In this document: positions 8,114 to 16,757 of the stretch, piece after piece
How the letters are laid out: every line of letters starts with the position of its first letter
Numbering within the stretch: position 1 is the stretch's first letter
DNA from: an uncultured Oscillospiraceae bacterium
GTDB lineage: Bacteria; Bacillota; Clostridia; Oscillospirales; Oscillospiraceae
Direction: 5' to 3'
NCBI GenBank assembly: GCA_910579725.1
Contig: CAJTUD010000007.1
Location: 1-64,000, forward strand
DNA: 64,000 nucleotides
Translations under genes and position numbers: made by a program
Notes under the pieces: generated by a model
Told to the model about the DNA's origin: nothing
Database searches by the model: none
The model's input: only the letters and a program-made list of their open reading frames with translations

Positions 8114-9341
8114 AAAAGGCAACAAGATCCTCTATGTAGTGCTGAGCCTCCTGCTGGCAATTGTTTTCTGGCTGTACGTGGATAACGAGCTGGGCAATGA
8201 GATGCAGATGGAGATCACCGGCGTTCCCATCGACTTTATCGGAGCAGAGGACACCCTGCCCAGCCGGGGCCTGATGCTGGCTGACGGAGAGGATGCCAGC
8301 CTGAATCTGACCATCAGCGGTCCTAGGTCGGTGATTACCAGCCTGCGCCCTGGGGACATCCGGGCTCAGGTGAGTCTGACCAGCATCGGTTCGGTGGGAC
8401 CTTACAGTTTGGACTGGCAATTGGTAACGCCGGACAGGATCAATAAAAGCGATATCAAGATCGAGCGCCAGTCCCGTTCTACCATCACCGTTCAGGTGAC
8501 AAGACTCTATTCCAGGGATATTCCGGTGAATACAACCGTGGTGGGAACGGTGGATGATCCCTATTTGTACAAGGCCGAGGGTGTGACCACCGAGCCGGCA
8601 GTTCTCACCCTCAGCGGTTTGCAGGAAAATGTGGATATGGTGGCTTCCGCTCGGGTGGTGGTGGACATCACCGGGGCCAGCGACACCATCCGGCAGGAGT
8701 ACGATTACGAGCTGCTGGACAGTGATGGCAACGTGATTGAGACGCAGAATGTGCGTGTGTCCGAGCAGCGGGTGAATGTGACGGTTCCGGTATACATGGT
8801 AAAGGAACTGCCGCTGGTTGTGAAGTACAAGGAATCTCCCGGGTCCCGGAGGGCCAATGCCGACTGCGAGCTGGACCCGAAGACGATCACTGTGGCCGGA
8901 GATCCGCTGAGTCTGGAGACTCTGGACGAGATAGTTCTGGGAGAGGTGGATCTCAGCCGCTATACCGAATTGGACAAAAACCCGCTGGAGATCAAGATTC
9001 CCGCAGGATGCGAGAACATCAGCGGCTACACCACCACAAACCTGTCCATCAGGTTTCACGGACTGGTTACAAAGAGCTTTACCGTGACCAACATCAAGCA
9101 CGTGGGTGCCAGTGAACGGCAGAGGTTTGACCTGATTGCGCCCTCTGTGGATGTGGAACTGCGTGGGCCCGCCGAGGATATGGAGCAGGTGACAGAGGAG
9201 GACATCCGCATTGTGGTGGATTTGACGGAGATTGCCTCCGACGGTACGGTAACGCTTCCTGCCACCGTGTTGGTGGATGGCTACAGCGAGGTGGGCGCCA
9301 TAGGATCGCCCACTGTTACCGGCAAAATCATATCCAGCTGA
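8106..9341 (+). CDS. cdaR: CdaA regulatory protein CdaR (YbbR domains)
   Basis: 411 aa. One N-terminal membrane anchor (about residues 8-25, ILYVVLSLLLAIVFWLYV) followed by about four extracytoplasmic YbbR beta-domains of roughly 80-90 residues each, with recurring VxGP/VxL and SxExV patterns. Family role: binds CdaA at the membrane and tunes c-di-AMP synthesis. I chose ATG 8106; a GTG at 8094 in the same frame, closer to an AGGAG, would add four residues. Overlaps the cdaA stop. Confidence 0.93.
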   Translation: MSEKGNKILYVVLSLLLAIVFWLYVDNELGNEMQMEITGVPIDFIGAEDTLPSRGLMLADGEDASLNLTISGPRSVITSLRPGDIRAQVSLTSIGSVGPYSLDWQLVTPDRINKSDIKIERQSRSTITVQVTRLYSRDIPVNTTVVGTVDDPYLYKAEGVTTEPAVLTLSGLQENVDMVASARVVVDITGASDTIRQEYDYELLDSDGNVIETQNVRVSEQRVNVTVPVYMVKELPLVVKYKESPGSRRANADCELDPKTITVAGDPLSLETLDEIVLGEVDLSRYTELDKNPLEIKIPAGCENISGYTTTNLSIRFHGLVTKSFTVTNIKHVGASERQRFDLIAPSVDVELRGPAEDMEQVTEEDIRIVVDLTEIASDGTVTLPATVLVDGYSEVGAIGSPTVTGKIISS

Positions 9342-9354
9342 GGAGGCCAGGCCC

Positions 9355-9762
9355 ATGACACAGACCGCTACCGTTACTGCCATTCCCGCCTCCGGCGGAA
9401 GAGAGGTGGAGTTGACCGTCACCCGCCAAACCGCCTGCGGGCACAGCTGCGACGGCTGCGGCCGCTGCGCGGGGAAGGCGTCTGAGCTGGTCATCCGGGC
9501 CGTCAGCGACATCCCTGTATCCCTGGGGGACCGGGTGGAGGTCTACAGCGACAACCGGGTGCTGGGCGCGGCGACGGTGGTGTACGGGCTGCCAGTGGTC
9601 CTGTTCCTGTTGGGCTATTTGCTGCCGGGCGCTCTGCCGGAGCCGTGGCGGTATTTCTGGGGCGGAGCGGGCTTTGTGTTGGGCCTTGGAGGCGCGGTTA
9701 TCTGTGACCGCGTGGTGAAAAAGCGGTCAGGTGTCGCCTACCGGGTGGTCAGAAAGCTGTAG
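9355..9762 (+). CDS. SoxR-reducing system RseC-like protein
   Basis: 135 aa. RseC/MucC-type membrane protein: an N-terminal Cys cluster (CGHSCDGCGRC, residues about 25-36), a small beta domain, two predicted membrane helices (about 72-92 and 98-117) and a basic tail. In Firmicutes such proteins are proposed to act with Rnf-type complexes or SoxR reduction, but nothing in the window is such a partner, so the role is open. Starts 13 bases after cdaR with GAGGAGG. Confidence 0.8.
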   Translation: MTQTATVTAIPASGGREVELTVTRQTACGHSCDGCGRCAGKASELVIRAVSDIPVSLGDRVEVYSDNRVLGAATVVYGLPVVLFLLGYLLPGALPEPWRYFWGGAGFVLGLGGAVICDRVVKKRSGVAYRVVRKL

Positions 9763-9769
9763 GACGGCG

Positions 9770-10666
9770 GTGTTCGGATATGTACTTCCCTCCGCCGCCA
9801 GGCTGACGGAGGAGGACAAGAGCCGCTTCGGTGGCGTCTACTGCGGCCTCTGCCGTACACTGGGAGCGCGGTATGGTCAGGCGGCGAGAATGATTCTCAA
9901 CTATGATTTTACCTTTCTGGCGGTTCTGTTCTGGCCGCAGGAAGAGGGAAACCCCCTCCATGGCGGCTGTATGGTCCATCCCATTGCCGGCCGGGACTAT
10001 TTCCCGGAAAACAATGCGCTGGCGCTGGCGGCGGACGAGAGTGTGATCCTCGCCTGGTGGCAGATTCAGGATGCGCTGGCTGATCCCGGAAAGGGAAAGA
10101 TGAAATACCGGGCGGCCTCCGGGGCGCTCAAGGGCGCGTTCTGCCGGGCAAGGGAGCGCCGTCCCGCCTTTGACGGGACAGTCCGGCGGCAGCTGGAGGA
10201 GCTGCGGCGGCTGGAGGAAGCGAAATGTGCATCGCTGGACGAGCCGGCGGACGCCTTCGCCCGGCTGCTTTCTGCGGCGGCTGAAGCGGCGGCGGAACCA
10301 GTGAAGCGCCGGGTGCTGGAGCAGCTGCTCTATCACTTGGGCCGGTGGATTTATCTGGTGGACGCGGCAGACGATCTGGCGAAGGACTTTGCTTCCGGCA
10401 ACTATAACCCGCTGCTCTGCCACTTCTCCCTGGAGAAGGGGGAGCTGACGGAGGCGGCGAGAGAGAGCCTGACCGTTACGCTGGACCACTCCATCCGCCT
10501 GATGGCGGCGGCTTTTGAATTATGGGACTTCGGCGTATGGAGTTCCATTATTCGGGCCACTGTTTATGAAGGACTCTTTCTTGTAGGGAGAGCCGTTTTA
10601 GAGGGGACATTCCAATCCCGTGACGCGGTCTTCCGCCTTGCGGGCAGAAACAAGGAGCAGCTATGA
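9770..10666 (+). CDS. DUF5685 family protein
   Basis: 298 aa, mostly alpha-helical. N-terminus FGYVLPSAARLTEEDKSRFGGVYCGLCRTLGARYG matches the DUF5685 pattern with a paired CGLC motif; a central YLVDAADDLAKDFASGNYNPL motif contains aspartates reminiscent of terpenoid-synthase-like helical bundles, which is only an impression. GTG 9770 is eight bases after the preceding stop; its ribosome site is weak (AGGACGG), suggesting coupling. Its stop overlaps the J-domain gene. Function unknown; a chaperone client or partner is possible given the neighbour. Confidence 0.7.
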   Translation: MFGYVLPSAARLTEEDKSRFGGVYCGLCRTLGARYGQAARMILNYDFTFLAVLFWPQEEGNPLHGGCMVHPIAGRDYFPENNALALAADESVILAWWQIQDALADPGKGKMKYRAASGALKGAFCRARERRPAFDGTVRRQLEELRRLEEAKCASLDEPADAFARLLSAAAEAAAEPVKRRVLEQLLYHLGRWIYLVDAADDLAKDFASGNYNPLLCHFSLEKGELTEAARESLTVTLDHSIRLMAAAFELWDFGVWSSIIRATVYEGLFLVGRAVLEGTFQSRDAVFRLAGRNKEQL

Positions 10667-11292
10667 CCGACCCGTACGAAGTCTTGAATATTCCCAGCAC
10701 CGCCACTGACGAGGAGATCAAGAAGGCATACCGAGAGCTGGCCCGAAAGTACCATCCGGACAATTATCACGACAATCCTCTGGCGGATCTGGCTCAGGAG
10801 AAGATGAAGGAGATCAACGCCGCCTATGACGCGATTCAGCGCCAGCGGAGCGGACGAAGCGCCAGCGGCGGCAGCGCCTATGCCCGGCAGAGCTATACGG
10901 ACTATCAGCGGCAATCTGCGGGCAGTCCCGCCTTTCAGCAGGTGCGCATGGCCATCAACCGCAACGACCTTGGGATGGCGGAGCAGCTGCTTGACCGGAT
11001 GGACGATCACAACGGGGAGTGGAACTTTCTCAAGGGAACAATCTGCTATCGCCGGGGCTGGGTGGATGAAGCGCGGCGGTACTATCAGACTGCCTGCCAG
11101 ATGAATCCCGGCAGCGCGGAGTTCCGGCAGGCGCTGAACTTTGTGGAGAATAATCAGGCGGGATACCGTCCGGAGGGCTATGAGGTGTTTACCTCCGGCT
11201 GCAGCGGGGACAATCTGTGCGGAAGGCTGGCATGTACCTACCTGATGTGCAATCTGTGCGGCTTTGGTGGAATGCGCTTTTTCTGCTGCTGA
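10663..11292 (+). CDS. J-domain (DnaJ-like) protein
   Basis: 209 aa. Residues 1-65 form a J domain with the HPD tripeptide (RKYHPDNYHDN); middle residues 65-90 are Ser/Gly-rich; residues 95-160 look like a TPR-type helical region (AEQLLDRMDDHN, WVDEARRYYQTA); the end is Cys-rich (CGRLACTYLMCNLCGFGGMRFFCC is the last 24 residues, seven cysteines). Should recruit an Hsp70. ATG overlaps the DUF5685 stop by four bases; the pairing suggests a dedicated module. Confidence 0.88.
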   Translation: MTDPYEVLNIPSTATDEEIKKAYRELARKYHPDNYHDNPLADLAQEKMKEINAAYDAIQRQRSGRSASGGSAYARQSYTDYQRQSAGSPAFQQVRMAINRNDLGMAEQLLDRMDDHNGEWNFLKGTICYRRGWVDEARRYYQTACQMNPGSAEFRQALNFVENNQAGYRPEGYEVFTSGCSGDNLCGRLACTYLMCNLCGFGGMRFFCC

Positions 11293-11332
11293 GAGGAAGC
11301 GGCGTAGACATAACTAAGAGGGGGAACCGGAT

Positions 11333-12220
11333 TTGATCAAGAGCATGACTGGCTACGGCCGGGCCCGCCGGACCATTGACGGGCGGGATATCACGGTGGA
11401 GGTCCGCAGCGTCAACAACCGCTATCTGGACTGCTCGGTGAAAATGCCGCGGGCATATATTTTTGCGGAGGACGCCGTCAAGGGCCTGGTGCAGAAAAAT
11501 GTCAGCCGGGGCAAAGTGGATGTGTTCGTCGCCGTGGATTCCATAGGGGTGGAGGAAACGGTGGTCGCCGTCAACGAGACCCTGGCGAAGAGCTACATTG
11601 AGGCGCTGAAAAAGTTGTACAATCTGGGCGATGGCAGGTGGGTGAAGGGTAGCTTCTATGCCACCGATCTGGCCCGCCTGCCGGATGTGCTGGCCATCAC
11701 CAAGGCGGAGGAGGATCTGGAGTCCCTCTCCGCCAGCCTGTGCGAGGTGACGGAGGAAGCCCTTGCCGCCCACGCGGCTATGAGGGGGAAAGAGGGGGAA
11801 AAGCTGGCCGCTGATGTTTACCGCCGGCTGGATGCCATCGAAGCTCTTACCGCCCGGGTGGAGGAGCGCTCCCCACAGACGGTGGCGGAGTACCGGGAGA
11901 AGCTGCTGGCCAGAATGAATGAGGTGCTCCAGAGCGCCACGGTGGATGAGAGTCGCATTCTCACCGAGGCGGCCATCTTTGCCGACAAGGTGGCGGTAGA
12001 CGAGGAGACAGTGCGCCTGCGCAGCCATCTGGCCCAGCTGCGGGAGATGCTGCAAAGCCGGGAGCCTGTAGGACGGAAGCTGGACTTCCTTATCCAGGAG
12101 GTCAACCGGGAATCCAACACCATCGGTTCCAAGTGCAGCGACGTACAGATTGCCCGGGACGTAGTGGAGCTGAAGGCGGAGATTGAGAAAATCCGGGAGC
12201 AGGTGCAGAATATTGAGTAG
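11333..12220 (+). CDS. yicC: YicC/YloC family endoribonuclease
   Basis: 295 aa. N-terminus IKSMTGYGRA and EVRSVNNRYLD, and the C-terminal GSKCSDVQIARDVVELK...EKIREQVQNIE are the two family blocks (YicC_N and DUF1732). E. coli YicC and B. subtilis YloC are reported endoribonucleases. TTG start at 11333 follows an AGAGGGGG site. First gene of the gmk-rpoZ-priA operon as in other Firmicutes; overlaps remA by eight bases. Confidence 0.93.
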   Translation: MIKSMTGYGRARRTIDGRDITVEVRSVNNRYLDCSVKMPRAYIFAEDAVKGLVQKNVSRGKVDVFVAVDSIGVEETVVAVNETLAKSYIEALKKLYNLGDGRWVKGSFYATDLARLPDVLAITKAEEDLESLSASLCEVTEEALAAHAAMRGKEGEKLAADVYRRLDAIEALTARVEERSPQTVAEYREKLLARMNEVLQSATVDESRILTEAAIFADKVAVDEETVRLRSHLAQLREMLQSREPVGRKLDFLIQEVNRESNTIGSKCSDVQIARDVVELKAEIEKIREQVQNIE

Positions 12221-12485
12221 AGAAAATGAGCTGGTGAGCATTGGTTATGGCGGCATGGTGTCCGCCGGACGTCTGATCGCGGTGGTGGGACCGGATTCCG
12301 CTCCGGTCAAGCGGCTGATTTCTGAGGCCCGGGAGCGCAGCATGCTTATTGATGCCACCTTTGGCCGCAAGACGGCGGCGGTGCTGGTGATGGACAGCGA
12401 TCATGTGATCCTCTCCGGCCTGCCTCTGGAGAAGCTGGCCCCCCGGTTCGGCGTGGATCCCACTGTATTGGAGGAGGATGAGTGA
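12213..12485 (+). CDS. remA: RemA-family DNA-binding regulator (DUF370)
   Basis: 90 aa. VSIGYGGMVSAGRLIAVVGPDSAPVKRLI and LIDATFGRKTAAVLVMDSDHVILS match RemA, the ring-forming DNA-binding activator of matrix genes in B. subtilis. The TTG at 12213 gives a short N-terminus; GTG 12234 is an alternative with a weaker ribosome site. Sits between yicC and gmk exactly as in B. subtilis, and ends at the gmk ATG. The regulon in this organism is unknown. Confidence 0.9.
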   Translation: MSRENELVSIGYGGMVSAGRLIAVVGPDSAPVKRLISEARERSMLIDATFGRKTAAVLVMDSDHVILSGLPLEKLAPRFGVDPTVLEEDE

Positions 12486-13078
12486 TGAAGAGAGGAAAGA
12501 CATTTATCATCTGCGGCCCTTCCGGCGTGGGGAAAGGCACCGTGGTGGTCCGTCTGCTGGCCAGCGATCCCACGCTGTACTTCTCCGTATCCGCTACCAC
12601 CAGGGCGCCCCGCCCCGGCGAGGTGGATGGTATGCACTACCATTTCCTTACCATGGAGCAGTTTGAAAAATGGATCGAGGAGGACCAGTTTCTGGAGCAC
12701 GCCCAGTTTGTGGGCAACCGGTATGGCACGCCGCAGCTGTACGTGGATAAGGCCATGGACCAGGGCAGAGATGTGCTGCTGGACATTGAGATTCAGGGCG
12801 CGGAGCAGGTGAAACGCAAGCGGCCGGAGACGGTGCGTATCTATGTGGCTCCCCCCAGCTGGGCGGAGCTGGAGCGGCGTCTCATCGGCCGGGGCACCGA
12901 GGATATGGAAAAAGTGCGGTCCCGTCTGGTCCGGGGCAAGGAGGAGTTTGCCGCCGCCAAGGACTTTGACTATTTTGTCATCAACGATACGGTGGATCAC
13001 GCTGTGGATGAGATCCGCGCCATCATGGTGGCGGAGCATTGCCGCCCGGATGAGCGAATTGCGCTGATTGACCAATAG
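12485..13078 (+). CDS. gmk: guanylate kinase
   Basis: 197 aa. Phosphorylates GMP to GDP. P-loop GPSGVGKGT near residue 10, then SVSATTRAPRPGEVDGMHYHF (the GMP-binding segment) and LDIEIQGAEQV. Start ATG 12485 after GGAGGATG; a GTG one codon earlier is possible. Length is normal. Confidence 0.97.
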   Translation: MKRGKTFIICGPSGVGKGTVVVRLLASDPTLYFSVSATTRAPRPGEVDGMHYHFLTMEQFEKWIEEDQFLEHAQFVGNRYGTPQLYVDKAMDQGRDVLLDIEIQGAEQVKRKRPETVRIYVAPPSWAELERRLIGRGTEDMEKVRSRLVRGKEEFAAAKDFDYFVINDTVDHAVDEIRAIMVAEHCRPDERIALIDQ

Positions 13079-13089
13079 GAGGGGCACTG

Positions 13090-13233
13090 ATGAAGCTGGG
13101 CGAGATCAGTAGCCAGAATATGTGCCTTTTGTTTACCGTCGAGGATATTGACAAAGAATACCGGAGTATAGTATCTTTGGACGCGCGGTCAATATATGAT
13201 TCACTGCGCCGGCCGGCAGCGCCGTCTGTCTGA
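13090..13233 (+). CDS. small hypothetical protein between gmk and rpoZ
   Basis: 47 aa, starting MKLGEISSQNMCLLFTVED and ending RRPAAPSV. It has a convincing AGGAGGGG site seven bases before ATG 13090 and begins 11 bases after the gmk stop, which is better placed than many real genes here. No family recognised; charge is balanced, with no membrane helix. It may be a small operon protein or a decayed gene. A TTGACA at 13148 lies inside it. Confidence 0.5.
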   Translation: MKLGEISSQNMCLLFTVEDIDKEYRSIVSLDARSIYDSLRRPAAPSV

Positions 13234-13288
13234 GGAGTTTTCCCAAACTATAACTATTTCAAATCTATCAAAAAGGAATGATATCATT

Positions 13289-13507
13289 ATGATGCTCTAT
13301 CCCGCTATGAACAAGCTGACCGCCAATGTACCCAACCGCTACCTGCTGGTGAATGTGGTGGCCCGCCGGGCCCGCCAGATTGCCCAGGAGGCGGAGGACC
13401 TGGGAGAAAAGACCGACGTGAAGCCCGTAACCCTGGCGATCAAGGAAGTGGCTGACGGCAAAATCTCCGCCGCCGCGTCGGATATTGAGATCAAGGACGT
13501 AGAATAA
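13289..13507 (+). CDS. rpoZ: RNA polymerase omega subunit
   Basis: 72 aa. The omega fold is recognisable from LYPAMNKLTANVPNRYLLVNVVARRARQIA and the following KPVTLAIKEVADGKI. I chose ATG 13289, followed by a second ATG; the frame remains open to about 13196, but no ribosome site supports longer forms. AAAAGGA lies 11 bases upstream. Standard position after gmk. Confidence 0.93.
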   Translation: MMLYPAMNKLTANVPNRYLLVNVVARRARQIAQEAEDLGEKTDVKPVTLAIKEVADGKISAAASDIEIKDVE

Positions 13508-13558
13508 TTTCCCCGAAAGCGGCTGCCGCCGCTTTTTGCGCGAAAAGAGGAGAATCCC

Positions 13559-16012
13559 ATGGAACTGGCCAGCATTGCCCGGGTGGCCGTCAGCGCCGCC
13601 ACCTATACCATCGATAAGCCCTATGACTACCTGATCCCGGAGAAGCTGCTGGAGAAGGTCCGGCCGGGCGTGCGTGTCGCGGTTCCCTTTGGCAGAGGCA
13701 ACAAGGCCAGCGAGGGCTTCGTTCTTGCTGTTGGACAGGACAGCAAGCGGGGAGAGCTGAAGGCTGTTGGAGAGGTCCTGGATGGCGAAAGCGTTCTGAG
13801 CCCCCGGCAGATCAAGCTGGCTCTCTGGCTCCGGGAGCGGTATTTCTGTACCTTGTACAATGCGGTGAAGGTGCTGCTGCCCGCCGGATTGTGGTACCGG
13901 CTGCGGGAGGTCTGCACGCTGGCGGTGGACCGGGAGACCGCCCTGAAGGCCGGAGCCAACGAGAAGGAGAGCCGGATTCTGGAGACCCTGGTGTCCCATG
14001 GCGGCAGCGCAGAGCTGGAGACGCTGCGCCTTGCCTGCGGCGAGGGTGCGGCGGCTGTAGTACGGGAGCTTCACCGGCGGGGCGCCGTCACCGTTGAGGC
14101 TGCCGCCGGACGCAGGGTTTCCGACAAGCAGGCCAGCCGGATTTCCCTGGCGGTATCAGCGGAGGAAGCGCTGGCGGCTGTAGAGCCCAGGCGGCGCAGT
14201 GCGCCCATGCGTTATGAGGTTATCCGGCTACTGTGCTCTGCCGGCCCTGCGTTGTCCGGCGATGTCTGCTACTTCACCGGCGCATCCATGCGGACACTGC
14301 AGAGCCTGGAGAAAAGCGGACTGGTGACGTTTTCCCAGGTGGAGGTTCTGCGGGTGCCCCGGCCGGAGGCGGCGGAGGGCGGCCCTATCGTTCTCACCGG
14401 GGAGCAGCAGGCGGCCTATGACGGGATTCTCGCCCGGCTGGACGAGGGGAAGGCATCCTGTGCCCTGCTCTACGGAGTCACCGGCAGCGGAAAAACCTCC
14501 GTTTATATCCGGCTTCTCCAGGAGGTGGTCCGTCGGGGGAAGCAGGGCATGATTCTGGTGCCGGAGATCGCACTGACGCCCCAGATGATGGCCAGATTTA
14601 CCGCGTATTTCGGGGACCGGGTGGTGATGCTTCACAGCGGCCTGCGCATGACGGAGCGCTATGACCAGTGGAAACGGATCCGGCGGGGCGAGGTAGACAT
14701 TGTCCTGGGGACCCGAAGCGCGGTATTTGCACCTCTGGAAAACCTGGGAATGATTATCCTGGACGAGGAACACGAGAGCAGCTACCAGTCGGAGAATCCT
14801 CCCCGGTATCACGCCAGGGATGTGGCAAAATTCCTCTGCTCCCAGCAGGAGGCTGTGCTGGTGCTGGGCTCCGCCACGCCTTCGGTGGAGACTACCTTTC
14901 AGGCCCAGAAGGGCGTATATCAGAAGCTGATCCTCCGCTCCCGCTTCAACCGGCAGCCGCTGCCCAGGGTGGTGATTGCCGATATGCGGGAGGAGGTCCG
15001 GGCCGGCAACGCCGGTATGATCAGTATGCCTCTTCGCCGGGAGCTGGCGGAGAATCTCCAGCGCGGGGAGCAGAGCATTTTGTTTCTCAACCGCCGTGGC
15101 AGCAGCCGGATGCTGTTGTGCGGAGAGTGCGGGGAGGCGCCGCAGTGTCCCCGATGCAGCGTGCCGCTCACCTACCACAGCGCCAACGGGCGGCTGATGT
15201 GCCACTACTGCGGCCACTCGGAGCGCACACCGGGACAGTGCCCGGAGTGCGGCGGACTGATGAAGCAGATTGGTGCTGGCACGCAGAAGGTGGAAGAGGA
15301 GCTCGGGCAGCTGTTTCCCCAGATCCCGGTCCTTCGGATGGATGCGGACACGGTGTCCGGGAATCATGAAGCGCTGCTGGAGCGCTTTGACAAAGAGAAA
15401 ATTCCCATTCTTCTGGGCACCCAGATGGTGGCCAAGGGACTGGATTTTGAAAATGTGACACTGGTGGGCGTTGTGTCGGCGGACCTGAGCTTGTACATCG
15501 ACAACTACCATGCTGCGGAACGGACTTTCAGCCTGCTGACTCAGGTGGTGGGCCGGGCTGGCCGGGGCAGCAAGGACGGCCGTGCGGTGATCCAGACCTT
15601 CACCCCGGACAACGAGGTCATCACCAGTGCCGCCGCCCAGGATTACAACAGCTTTTACGCTTCGGAGATCCGCATCCGCCGCGCCAGGCGGTACCCGCCC
15701 TTTGCGGATATCTTCACTCTGACTGTGTCCGGTCCGGAGGAGGGCGCGGCGCTTCGCGCCGCCGCTCAGCTGCGGGAAGCCATGCGCGGCGGAGTACGGT
15801 ATCCCACGGCGGCAAATATGTCGGTAGAAATTCTGGGGCCCGCTCCGGCCCCCATCGTGAAGGTCAACAACCGGTACCGGTACCGCGTGTTCTGGATCGG
15901 AAAAAACGATCACACGACCAGAGAATTGATATCCTATTACATTCGCGCCTTTCATCAAAACAAGGAAAACAGAGGGATGAATCTGTTTGTGGACTGCAAC
16001 GCAGACGACTAG
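13559..16012 (+). CDS. priA: primosomal protein N' (replication restart helicase PriA)
   Basis: 817 aa. Residues 1-110 form the DNA-binding 3'-end domain (PYDYLIPEKL, VRVAVPFG); the helicase core has Walker A GVTGSGKT near residue 308, the DEEH box and the SAT motif GSATPS; eight cysteines in CGECGEAPQCPRC and CHYCGH...CPECGG form the zinc-binding insert; the second core lobe has GTQMVAKGLDFENVTLV and QVVGRAGRG. ATG 13559 is preceded by AGAGGAG. coaBC, which usually lies between rpoZ and priA, is absent. Confidence 0.97.
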   Translation: MELASIARVAVSAATYTIDKPYDYLIPEKLLEKVRPGVRVAVPFGRGNKASEGFVLAVGQDSKRGELKAVGEVLDGESVLSPRQIKLALWLRERYFCTLYNAVKVLLPAGLWYRLREVCTLAVDRETALKAGANEKESRILETLVSHGGSAELETLRLACGEGAAAVVRELHRRGAVTVEAAAGRRVSDKQASRISLAVSAEEALAAVEPRRRSAPMRYEVIRLLCSAGPALSGDVCYFTGASMRTLQSLEKSGLVTFSQVEVLRVPRPEAAEGGPIVLTGEQQAAYDGILARLDEGKASCALLYGVTGSGKTSVYIRLLQEVVRRGKQGMILVPEIALTPQMMARFTAYFGDRVVMLHSGLRMTERYDQWKRIRRGEVDIVLGTRSAVFAPLENLGMIILDEEHESSYQSENPPRYHARDVAKFLCSQQEAVLVLGSATPSVETTFQAQKGVYQKLILRSRFNRQPLPRVVIADMREEVRAGNAGMISMPLRRELAENLQRGEQSILFLNRRGSSRMLLCGECGEAPQCPRCSVPLTYHSANGRLMCHYCGHSERTPGQCPECGGLMKQIGAGTQKVEEELGQLFPQIPVLRMDADTVSGNHEALLERFDKEKIPILLGTQMVAKGLDFENVTLVGVVSADLSLYIDNYHAAERTFSLLTQVVGRAGRGSKDGRAVIQTFTPDNEVITSAAAQDYNSFYASEIRIRRARRYPPFADIFTLTVSGPEEGAALRAAAQLREAMRGGVRYPTAANMSVEILGPAPAPIVKVNNRYRYRVFWIGKNDHTTRELISYYIRAFHQNKENRGMNLFVDCNADD

Positions 16013-16018
16013 CATTCC

Positions 16019-16163
16019 GCCAAGCCAGAAAATTGCATTTGTCTTTGGGTAGGATTTCCGCATGGCTTCGCTGCCGTTCTTGGTGGGCGTCAGCCCACCG
16101 GCGTTTTCCGCCTCGCTCTGCAAAAATCCTGCTCCCAATTCAATCTGCAATTTCTGACTTGGC
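16019..16163. repeat. 145-bp imperfect palindromic element
   Basis: Lies in the 244-base priA-def spacer. Outer arms 16019-16037 and 16146-16163 are nearly perfect inverted repeats (one mismatch, one bulge); inner arms (TGGGTAGGATTT against AAATCCTGCTCCCA) extend the pairing, and the centre holds the perfect hairpin GGTGGGC-gtca-GCCCACC. It resembles a MITE- or REP-like non-coding element that could fold as one long RNA hairpin. No ORF inside. Confidence 0.55.
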
Positions 16164-16256
16164 AGAGTATTAGGGCGTGTTTGAAAATGGCAGGACGCCA
16201 TTTACCAACCAAACCCCGGGGAAGTTTATTCCCGGCAGTAGGAGGATAAAATAACG

Positions 16257-16754
16257 ATGGCTATCAGAAGAATTGTCATCCAAGGTGACGACCGCCTTGG
16301 GAAGCGGTGCCGCCCGGTGACGGATTTCAACAAGCGCCTGCATGATCTTCTTGACGACATGAAGGAAACTCTGGCGGAGGCCCAGGGGGCGGGGCTGGCG
16401 GCTCCGCAGGTAGGCGTTCTCCGCCGGGCGGTGGTGATCGCTGGGGATGGGGACGACATGCTGGAGCTGGTGAACCCGGAGATTCTGGAGCAGAGCGGCC
16501 AGCAAACCAGCCCGGAGGGATGCCTCAGCGTTCCTGGCAAGTGGGGGATGGTTACGCGGCCCAATTTTGTCCGTATCCGGGCCCAGGACCGCTATGGCGA
16601 ATGGTTCGAGGCCGAGGGGGAGGAGCTGATGGCCCGCTGCTTCTGCCATGAGCTGGAGCACCTGGACGGACACCTCTATGTGGAGCGCATAGACCATTTC
16701 CTCAGCGAGGAGGAACTGGAAGCCTACTATCAGTCCCAGGAAGAGGAGGAGTAA
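16257..16754 (+). CDS. def: peptide deformylase
   Basis: 165 aa. Removes the N-terminal formyl group from nascent proteins. All three motifs are present: GAGLAAPQVG, EGCLSVPG (metal Cys) and CHELEHLDG (HExxH). The C-terminus is acidic. Start ATG 16257 with GGAGG. Followed three bases later by fmt, which makes the formyl-Met substrate of the same cycle. Confidence 0.97.
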   Translation: MAIRRIVIQGDDRLGKRCRPVTDFNKRLHDLLDDMKETLAEAQGAGLAAPQVGVLRRAVVIAGDGDDMLELVNPEILEQSGQQTSPEGCLSVPGKWGMVTRPNFVRIRAQDRYGEWFEAEGEELMARCFCHELEHLDGHLYVERIDHFLSEEELEAYYQSQEEEE

Positions 16755-16757
16755 GGC

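Noticed and set aside
13148..13174. TTGACA followed by TAGTAT as an internal rpoZ promoter
   Set aside because: Spacing of 15 bases is poor and the candidate -10 is weak; it also lies inside the 47-aa ORF.
14228..16201. 657-codon antisense frame across priA
   Set aside because: PriA is unmistakable on the plus strand; the antisense translation is His/Arg/Gln-rich without domains, a GC-codon shadow.
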